Positions 1 to 4,309 of a stretch of DNA of 5,291 nucleotides are shown piece by piece; position 1 is the first letter of the stretch; the number at the start of each line of letters is the position of its first letter. The DNA is taken from contig JBDSEG010000365.1 of the NCBI GenBank assembly GCA_039920165.1, positions 1-5,291 of the forward strand, written 5' to 3'. Made by a program: the position numbers and the translations under genes. The notes below the pieces were generated by a model. It made no database searches, was not told the origin of the DNA, and saw nothing but the letters and a program-made list of their open reading frames with translations. Source of the DNA: JBDSEG01 sp039920165 (GTDB lineage: Bacteria; Pseudomonadota; Gammaproteobacteria; Burkholderiales; Burkholderiaceae_C).

Positions 1-237
1 GGTAGCTGCGCTTCCCAGCGCCCCGCCTTTCGGTGGCGCGTTCGCGAAGTTCGTCGCGCACCTCACGGCGGAACATGGGAATGCGGCCGACGCAGCGAAC
101 GCGCACCGGGGGTTGACGCGGCGACTCCTTTGCAGGACCCGCTGCGGGCGCGCTGCGCAGCCGTGACGCTGGTGGAGCCGATCGAAGGCTGTTGGCGCGT
201 ACGCCAGGGCTTCCCGCTCACCGCCCCGGCGAGCTGA
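1..237 (+). CDS. Possible 3' end of an unidentified gene, perhaps frameshifted
   Basis: I do not recognise this product. The reading frame beginning at base 1 is open to a TGA at 235-237, 18 bases before the convergent DUF4337 stop, which suits a convergent gene end. Third-position G/C is high only in the second half (from about 115). In the first half the frame beginning at base 2 looks more coding-like and gives a helical segment containing AFAKFVAHLTAEHGNAADAA, but it stops at 164-166. One extra base in the G run at 108-112 would join the two frames. The final residues read VEPIEGCWRVRQGF and then PLTAPAS, with no family signature I can name. The opposite strand is also stop-free here, so even the strand is not certain. 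Confidence 0.25.
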   Translation, partial: GSCASQRPAFRWRVREVRRAPHGGTWECGRRSERAPGVDAATPLQDPLRARCAAVTLVEPIEGCWRVRQGFPLTAPAS

Positions 238-255
238 GCCGCCGCGAGGCGTGGT

Positions 256-834
256 TCAGACGTGCAGCGCCGCCGCGGCGCCCAGCGCGATGCCCACGCT
301 GGCCACGCCGAGCATGCCCCAGGTGAGCCAGCCGCGGCGCGTCAGCAGCGCGATGGCCGCCAGCGCGATCGACACCTGCAACGCGGTCGTCGCCTGGGCC
401 CAGCGGTGGTGCTGGTGCATCAGCGCGTCCGACGTTTCGTCCCAGGATTTGGATTCGGCCTCGAGCTTGTCGGCGTCGGCCTTGATATCGTTTTTCTCGA
501 CCTTGTAGCGATCCACTTCCTTGGCGTAGCCGGCCTTGCGGTCCTCGGGGACCAGCGCCATCGCCAGTTCCGACAGGTTTTGCTTGCTGCTTTTGGCCTG
601 GTAGTAGTTCCATTGGTTCGAGGCCGCGGTCTTCTTGATCGCAGCGTTGTTCTTGGCCAGGCCGGCATTCGCCTGGGTCGCGCCGCCCATGTACGAGAAG
701 AGAGCGCCGACGGTCGCGAGCACCGCGGTCGCAACCGCGACCCGGCCGGAGAAGGCGTCCTTGTTGCCGTGTTCCGCCGCGTGCTCGATCGCGTGATCGT
801 GCGGACCATGGACGTGAAAGGCGTTTCCTGACAT
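256..834 (-). CDS. DUF4337 family membrane protein (192 aa)
   Basis: The product is a small inner-membrane protein of unknown function that matches the DUF4337 pattern: a His-rich N-terminus, one membrane helix, a soluble helical stretch and two C-terminal membrane helices. Six histidines lie at residues 7, 9, 12, 14, 18 and 22. Membrane helix 1 spans about 31-50, followed by the family-like block NQWNYYQAKSSK at 73-84. A charged, probably coiled-coil segment covers about 100-135, a second His group (HQHH) lies at 140-143, and hydrophobic helices lie at about 146-164 and 168-190. I chose the ATG at 832-834 because the homology-like part begins there; the frame stays open upstream into the TctC gene but that part is Arg/Ser-rich shadow sequence. 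No strong Shine-Dalgarno sequence precedes it. It lies 70 bases after the TctC stop and may be the last gene of that transcript. The family is confident, the role unknown. Confidence 0.85.
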   Translation of the reverse strand: MSGNAFHVHGPHDHAIEHAAEHGNKDAFSGRVAVATAVLATVGALFSYMGGATQANAGLAKNNAAIKKTAASNQWNYYQAKSSKQNLSELAMALVPEDRKAGYAKEVDRYKVEKNDIKADADKLEAESKSWDETSDALMHQHHRWAQATTALQVSIALAAIALLTRRGWLTWGMLGVASVGIALGAAAALHV

Positions 835-871
835 GGGGCGCTCGCAAGTAGTGTTGGCCCGGGATGGCCGC

Positions 872-895
872 GCGCAGGATAGCCGAAGCCTGCAC
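872..895 (-). terminator. Hairpin just after the TctC gene, no U-tract
   Basis: Arms GCGCAGG (872-878) and CCTGCAC (889-895) pair over seven positions in the - strand RNA, one of them a G-U wobble, around a 10-base loop. The loop contains a UUCG that allows a smaller alternative fold. The hairpin begins 9 bases downstream of the TctC stop codon. No run of U follows, so it is not a standard intrinsic terminator. It could be a transcript-end stabiliser or a weak attenuator before the DUF4337 gene. Confidence 0.25.
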
Positions 896-904
896 GAAGA
901 GGCG

Positions 905-1870
905 TCACTCCGGCGTGATGTTGTGCGTGCGGATGAACGTGCCCCACATCTGCTGCTCGTCCTTGAGCGAGGCGGCGAACTGTTCGGGCGTATCGGCGAC
1001 CGGCAGCAGCGCGAGCTGTTCCAGGCGCGCGAGAACCGCCGGATTCTTCGCCGCCTTGGCGATCTCGCTTGCGAGCCGGCGAACGATCGCCGGTGGCGTC
1101 TTCGCCGGCACCAGCACCGAGAACGCGGTGAAGGCCTTGATGGCGCCGAAGCCGGCCTCGGCAAAGGTCGGCGCGGCCGGCAGCAGCGCGCTCTTGTCGG
1201 TGATCGCCAGCGCCACCAGCTTGCCGGTATCGATGTACTGGCGAACGCTCGCGAGGTCGGTCAGCATGAACTGCAGCCGCCCGGCCAGCAAGTCGGTATA
1301 GGCCGGGCCGACTCCTTTGTAAGGCACGTGGTTGAACTGCGCGCCGCTGGCGGCCTCGATCATTCGCACGCCGATATAGAGCGGGCTGCCCACGCCGGCG
1401 GTGCCGTAGAAGACCGCGCCCGGTTCGCGCTTGCCGCGTTCGACCAGCTCGGCCAGCGTCTTGACCTTGGCATCGGGATGCGCGACGACCACCATCGGCG
1501 CGATCACACCGCGTGTCACCGGCGCGAAGTCACGCGCCACGTCGTACTGCAGCGTCTTGTAGAGCACCGGGTTGATGCCCAGCGACGAGTTGGACGCGAC
1601 CAGCATCGTGTAGCCGTCGGGCTCGGCCTTGGCGACAGCGGTGGCACCGATCGCGCCGCTCGCCCCGGGCTTGTTTTCGACCACGAAGCTCTGCTTGAGC
1701 TGCTCGGTCAGCGCCTGAGCGATGAGCCGGCCGTAGGCGTCGGTGCCGCCGCCCGGCGACGACGGCACGACCACGGTCACCGGCCGGACCGGCCAGTCCG
1801 ACTGAGCGAACGCCAAAGCGCCGACGGTGCAGCCGACGAGCACACAAGCCAGGTTCCTGATCGCACGCAT
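905..1870 (-). CDS. Bug/TctC family tripartite tricarboxylate transporter substrate-binding protein (321 aa)
   Basis: The product is a periplasmic solute-binding protein of the Bug (TctC) family, which captures small carboxylates or related metabolites for TctAB-type permeases or for sensing. A signal peptide covers residues 1-22, with likely cleavage after Ala-Phe-Ala and before Gln23. Family blocks appear in order: WPVRPVTVVVP (26-36), PGGGTDAYGR (39-48), VENKPGASGAIGA (64-76), DGYTML (85-90), HVPYKGVGPAYTDLLAGR (181-198), PTFAEAGF (234-241) and VPAKTPPAIVRRL (254-266). The length is normal for the family. The ATG at 1868-1870 is supported by an AGGAG (1877-1881) six bases upstream and by the signal peptide starting there. 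A palindrome lies just beyond the ribosome binding site. No tctA or tctB is in the window, so this is an orphan binding protein, as is common in Burkholderiales. The ligand cannot be read from the sequence; the antiporter gene precedes it and DUF4337 follows. Confidence 0.95.
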   Translation of the reverse strand: MRAIRNLACVLVGCTVGALAFAQSDWPVRPVTVVVPSSPGGGTDAYGRLIAQALTEQLKQSFVVENKPGASGAIGATAVAKAEPDGYTMLVASNSSLGINPVLYKTLQYDVARDFAPVTRGVIAPMVVVAHPDAKVKTLAELVERGKREPGAVFYGTAGVGSPLYIGVRMIEAASGAQFNHVPYKGVGPAYTDLLAGRLQFMLTDLASVRQYIDTGKLVALAITDKSALLPAAPTFAEAGFGAIKAFTAFSVLVPAKTPPAIVRRLASEIAKAAKNPAVLARLEQLALLPVADTPEQFAASLKDEQQMWGTFIRTHNITPE

Positions 1871-1884
1871 GCACAACTCCTGTG

Positions 1885-1902
1885 CGGTGCAAGGTTGCAC
1901 CG
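1885..1902. promoter_or_regulatory. Perfect 8+8 palindrome upstream of the TctC gene, possible operator
   Basis: The sequence CGGTGCAAGGTTGCACCG is a perfect inverted repeat with 8-base arms and a 2-base centre. It lies in the 71-base gap between the antiporter stop and the TctC start, three bases upstream of the TctC ribosome binding site. A dyad this short and tight suits a dimeric repressor site better than an RNA terminator, and no U-tract follows it. A -10-like TACCAT can be read on the - strand just upstream, but I see no convincing -35. Function is inferred. Confidence 0.35.
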
Positions 1903-1941
1903 GCGCGGATGGTAGCGAGTGGCTTGCGCGCGCGTCGGCAC

Positions 1942-3150
1942 TCAGCGCAGCGCGGTGTCCGGCCGGTCGGCGCCGCTGGCCGGGTCGGCGGGCATCGGCA
2001 AGGTGTCCGGCAGCAGGTCGAAGTCGACCGGCCGCGCCATCATCATCGACGGCAGCAGGGTGGACATGCCGGCATAGATCAGCAGGCCACCGTACAGGGC
2101 GTCGCCGAGCTGGAAGCGCTCGCGCAGGATGCTCGCCAGCACCAGCGTGAAGATCAGCGTGGGTGTGAGCGCGGCGGCCACGCGCAGACTCTCGCCCGAG
2201 CTTTCGCCCTTGATGAATCGGCGCTGCGCCCACACCAGCCCGATGCGCAGCGGCAGCGCCACCGTCGTCAGCGTCAGCCCCACGCCCAGTGCCTGCAGCG
2301 TGAGTGCCCCCGAAGGCACGCCCATGCCGCGATGGAAAAAATAGAACGGTACGAAGAACGACGCGAACATGCGGATCGCGTGCAGGTTTTGCGGCGACGC
2401 GAACGTGGGCACGCGCCGGTGCAGCAGCTTGGCGATGAAGCCGGCCAGAAAGGCGCCGACGAGGTAGTACACGCCAAGCTTGTAGGTGAGAAAGGCGGCG
2501 ATCACGCCGACCATCACGAGCAGCGAGAACTCCGACCCGCGTGCGTGCGGAATCACCGCCCGACCCAGGCCGATATAGATCAGCGGCAATGCGACGATCA
2601 TCGCCGCCAGTGCCGCGGTCGACCAGGCCAGGTTCGCGATCGAGCCCGACTGCAGCACCACGAACAGCAGCCCCAGGGCGAACAGCTCGCCGGTGACCGC
2701 CTTCATGCGCACCCAGTAGCGTTCGCTCTCGCTGATGTCGAGCATCGGCAGGGTGTCGAGGATGAAGCCGGCCGACGGGGTCAGCACCGCCAGCGCGAGC
2801 AGCACGCCGACTTGCCAGCGCGGGTCGAGCCACTGCATCGACAGCCAGGTCAGCGCGGCCAGCGCGACCGCGCGCATTGCCAGATGGTGGATCAGCGGCC
2901 AGCGCCCGCGCCGGAAGTCGTCGAGTTCGATCTCGAGCCCGGCGAAGAGGAACAGCGACGAGATGCCGAGCGTCGCGAGCAGCGACAGCGTCGGCTCGGC
3001 GGCGTAGCTGCCCAGCATGAGCGTGGCCGCGAGGCCGAGCGCGAAGCTCGTGAGCGGCGACGGGATGCGCAGGCGCTGGACCAGCCGCGGCACCACCATC
3101 AGCGCAAAGATCAACAGCAGGAAGGCAATTTCTTGGGTGACGACGGGCAT
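1942..3150 (-). CDS. CPA2-type cation:proton antiporter, membrane domain only (402 aa)
   Basis: The product is an inner-membrane monovalent cation/proton exchanger of the CPA2 (Kef/NapA-like, COG0475) family. It has about 11-13 hydrophobic segments from residue 5 to 372, and a short polar tail. Family marks include LFLFAGLEIEL at 66-76, LTPSAGFILDTL at 123-134 (the position of the discontinuous helix motif), GELFALGLLFVV at 154-165, VGAFLAGFIAKLL at 231-243 and FASFFVPFYFFHRGMGV at 262-278. Where most CPA2 proteins carry an Asp at the ion-binding site, this one appears to have Glu155 after a Gly. There is no C-terminal RCK/TrkA-N domain, so the NAD- and glutathione-type gating known for KefB/KefC is unlikely. 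I chose the ATG at 3148-3150 because the first membrane helix starts right after it; a further upstream ATG at 3298-3300 would add an Arg-rich extension overlapping the divergent aldolase gene. No strong ribosome binding site is visible. It is probably the first gene of the - strand cluster. Transported ion unknown. Confidence 0.88.
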   Translation of the reverse strand: MPVVTQEIAFLLLIFALMVVPRLVQRLRIPSPLTSFALGLAATLMLGSYAAEPTLSLLATLGISSLFLFAGLEIELDDFRRGRWPLIHHLAMRAVALAALTWLSMQWLDPRWQVGVLLALAVLTPSAGFILDTLPMLDISESERYWVRMKAVTGELFALGLLFVVLQSGSIANLAWSTAALAAMIVALPLIYIGLGRAVIPHARGSEFSLLVMVGVIAAFLTYKLGVYYLVGAFLAGFIAKLLHRRVPTFASPQNLHAIRMFASFFVPFYFFHRGMGVPSGALTLQALGVGLTLTTVALPLRIGLVWAQRRFIKGESSGESLRVAAALTPTLIFTLVLASILRERFQLGDALYGGLLIYAGMSTLLPSMMMARPVDFDLLPDTLPMPADPASGADRPDTALR

Positions 3151-3215
3151 GCGCGGATTGTCGCGGCGGATCGCGCGACGCCGCCCGGCCGGCGCGGTTG
3201 GGCTAACCTGCCGGA
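3151..3215. promoter_or_regulatory. Divergent spacer between antiporter and aldolase genes
   Basis: These 65 bases must hold the start signals of both divergent genes unless transcription begins elsewhere. An inverted repeat GTCGCG (3160-3165) / CGCGAC (3174-3179) has an 8-base spacer, and the palindrome CCGGCCGG lies at 3185-3192. On the + strand TAACCT (3204-3209) sits six bases before the aldolase ATG and could act as a -10 element giving a leaderless or nearly leaderless mRNA. No convincing -35 is visible, and in such GC-rich sequence short repeats of this kind are expected by chance. Confidence 0.35.
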
Positions 3216-3956
3216 ATGAGCGTCCCCACCGTCCACGAGCAGCGCGCCGACCTGGTCGATGCGAACCACATCCTTTTCCACCAGGGCATCGTCGATGCAT
3301 TCGGACACGTGAGCGTTCGCAGCGCCGCCGACCCCGCCCGATTCCTGATGGCGCGCAATGTCGCCCCGGGCAACGTCGTCGAGGCCGACCTGCTGGAATA
3401 TGCGGTCGCGACCGGCGAGGCCGTCGATCCCGAGCCGCCGCGCCTGTACCTCGAGCGCTATATCCACAGCGAGCTGTACAAGGCGCGGCCCGACGTGATG
3501 GCGGTGGTGCACAACCACTCGCCGGCGGTGCTGCCGTTCACGGTCGCGCGCGGTGCGCGGCTGCGCGCGGCCTGCCACATGTGCGGCTTTCTCGGCGCCG
3601 ACGGCCCGCCGCTGTTCGAGATCCGCGACCACGCGGGCGTCGCGAGCGACCTGCTGATCCGCAACCGCGAGCTGGGCGCCGCACTCGCCGCATCGCTGGC
3701 GCAGGAGCGCGTCGTTCTGATGCGCGGGCACGGCTGCACGGTGGTCGCCGAGTCGCTCAAGGTGGCGATCTACCGCGCCGTCTATACCGAGGTGAATGCG
3801 AAGCTGCTGCTGCAGGCGCTGCCGCTCGGCACGGTCGACTTCCTCACGCCGGGCGAGGCCGACGCGACCCGTATCACCAACGAAGGCCAGGCCGAGCGAC
3901 CGTGGAACCTGTGGAAGCAGCAGGCGCGGGCGGCGCGCGCGAGCGTCGACGGTTGA
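3216..3956 (+). CDS. Class II aldolase/adducin family protein, HCOMODA/carboxymuconic semialdehyde decarboxylase-like (246 aa)
   Basis: The product is a cytoplasmic metal-dependent enzyme with the class II aldolase/adducin fold. The Zn ligands are visible as His99 and His101 in VVHNHSPAV and His172 in LMRGHGCTVV. Glu80 in YLERYIH sits where fuculose-phosphate aldolases have their catalytic Glu. The usual GN-S phosphate-site motif reads FGHVSVR (29-35), with His31 replacing Asn. Together with HMCGFLGADGPPLFEIRD (121-138), this resembles the branch annotated as HCOMODA/2-hydroxy-3-carboxymuconic semialdehyde decarboxylases or dihydroxyphthalate-type decarboxylases, which act on aromatic-derived acids rather than sugar phosphates. 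The exact substrate is inferred and uncertain. The length is normal. The ATG at 3216 is fixed by an in-frame TAA at 3204-3206, and no Shine-Dalgarno sequence is evident. The gene is divergent from the antiporter and ends 6 bases before the dodecin stop. Confidence 0.9.
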   Translation: MSVPTVHEQRADLVDANHILFHQGIVDAFGHVSVRSAADPARFLMARNVAPGNVVEADLLEYAVATGEAVDPEPPRLYLERYIHSELYKARPDVMAVVHNHSPAVLPFTVARGARLRAACHMCGFLGADGPPLFEIRDHAGVASDLLIRNRELGAALAASLAQERVVLMRGHGCTVVAESLKVAIYRAVYTEVNAKLLLQALPLGTVDFLTPGEADATRITNEGQAERPWNLWKQQARAARASVDG

Positions 3957-3962
3957 GCTTTC

Positions 3963-4169
3963 TTACTCGAGGGTGAAGCCGACCTTCAGCGTCACCTGCC
4001 AATGCGCGATCTTGCCGTCGGCCACATGGCCGCGTGTTTCGGTGACTTTGAACCAATGGATGTTGCGCACGCTCTGGCTCGCTTTGGCGATCGCCGTGCT
4101 GACCGCATCCTCGATGCTGGTGGGCGACGATCCGGTAAGTTCGAGCATCTTGTAGACATGGTTGCTCAT
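3963..4169 (-). CDS. Dodecin family flavin-binding protein (68 aa)
   Basis: Dodecins form hollow dodecamers that bind flavins (FMN, riboflavin or lumichrome) or CoA and are thought to store or buffer them in the cytoplasm. The 68-residue chain has the family layout: a beta-strand with VYKMLELTGSS (5-15), an amphipathic helix SIEDAVSTAIAKAS (18-31), then VRNIHWFKVTETRG (34-47) and WQVTLKVGF (57-65). Trp39 matches the aromatic residue that stacks on the flavin, and Gln58 matches the glutamine that contacts the ring. Two ATG codons lie close together (4175 and 4169). I chose 4169 because the AAGGA sits directly against the first ATG but six bases before the second. The protein appears intact. 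The gene converges with the aldolase gene and is divergent from the solute-binding protein gene, so it probably has its own promoter. Confidence 0.95.
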   Translation of the reverse strand: MSNHVYKMLELTGSSPTSIEDAVSTAIAKASQSVRNIHWFKVTETRGHVADGKIAHWQVTLKVGFTLE

Positions 4170-4175
4170 GATCAT

Positions 4176-4180
4176 TCCTT
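4176..4180 (-). promoter_or_regulatory. Ribosome binding site of the dodecin gene
   Basis: On the - strand this reads AAGGA. It is adjacent to the ATG at 4173-4175 and six bases from the ATG at 4167-4169, which favours the downstream start. Confidence 0.6.
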
Positions 4181-4251
4181 TGGAAATCGCAACGCGGTGC
4201 AGGGCGCGCCAGCTTACTCCGGGCCGGCGACATGGCCGGGGTCGGCAGCTT

Positions 4252-4294
4252 GATTGCGGGCTCATAAAAGCGCAGGCTAGACCCCGCCGCAATC
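4252..4294. repeat. 8+8 inverted repeat in the dodecin/solute-binding-protein spacer
   Basis: GATTGCGG at 4252-4259 and CCGCAATC at 4287-4294 are perfect inverted copies separated by 27 bases (35 bases centre to centre). The right arm ends four bases before the ribosome binding site of the + strand gene and overlaps the -35 of the proposed dodecin promoter; the left arm falls near that promoter's expected start point. It could be a pair of operator half-sites or a large-loop leader hairpin. Its function is inferred. Confidence 0.4.
4264..4292 (-). promoter_or_regulatory. Possible sigma70-type promoter for the dodecin gene
   Basis: On the - strand TTGCGG (4287-4292) and TTTTAT (4264-4269) are separated by 17 bases, matching three and four of six consensus positions. 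Transcription would start near 4257 and give a leader of about 88 bases. This is the only AT-rich hexamer pair with correct spacing that I see in the spacer, so it is a candidate only. I find no equally good promoter for the + strand gene. Confidence 0.3.
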
Positions 4295-4297
4295 GCA

Positions 4298-4306
4298 GGG
4301 GAGGGG
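4298..4306 (+). promoter_or_regulatory. Ribosome binding site of the ABC solute-binding protein gene
   Basis: GGGGAGGGG is a strong purine-rich Shine-Dalgarno stretch. It is compatible with either of the tandem ATG codons at 4310 and 4313. Confidence 0.65.
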
Positions 4307-4309
4307 ACC

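Noticed and set aside
1..76. A - strand start at 76 giving MFRREVRDELRERATERR and running off the left edge
   Set aside because: Only 25 codons are visible, there is no clear ribosome binding site, and Arg-rich shadow sequence of this kind is common in GC-rich DNA.
238..255. Short CGCC/GGCG stem after the DUF4337 stop as a terminator
   Set aside because: Only four pairs and no U-tract on the - strand.
833..1915. A 360-codon + strand open frame opposite the TctC gene
   Set aside because: Arg/His/Gly/Asp-rich shadow opposite a well-recognised gene; no family pattern.
905..2833. A 642-codon - strand open frame that would extend the TctC protein far upstream
   Set aside because: The upstream part runs through the antiporter gene in a different frame and is an Arg/Ala/Gly-rich shadow. 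The ribosome binding site and signal peptide place the TctC start at 1870.
1882..3219. A 445-codon + strand open frame antisense to the antiporter, with a TGA overlapping the aldolase ATG
   Set aside because: It looks like a coupled gene (ATGA overlap), but its product is a low-complexity Arg/Gln/His-rich sequence with no domain, and the antiporter on the other strand is a clear membrane protein. High GC explains the missing stops.
3017..3976. A 319-codon + strand open frame overlapping the aldolase gene
   Set aside because: Arg/Ala-rich product in an alternative frame of a recognised gene with intact active-site motifs.
4220..4246. GGCCGG repeats in the dodecin spacer as a possible hairpin or site
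   Set aside because: Pairing is limited to about four bases, and such G/C-only motifs are expected by chance here.
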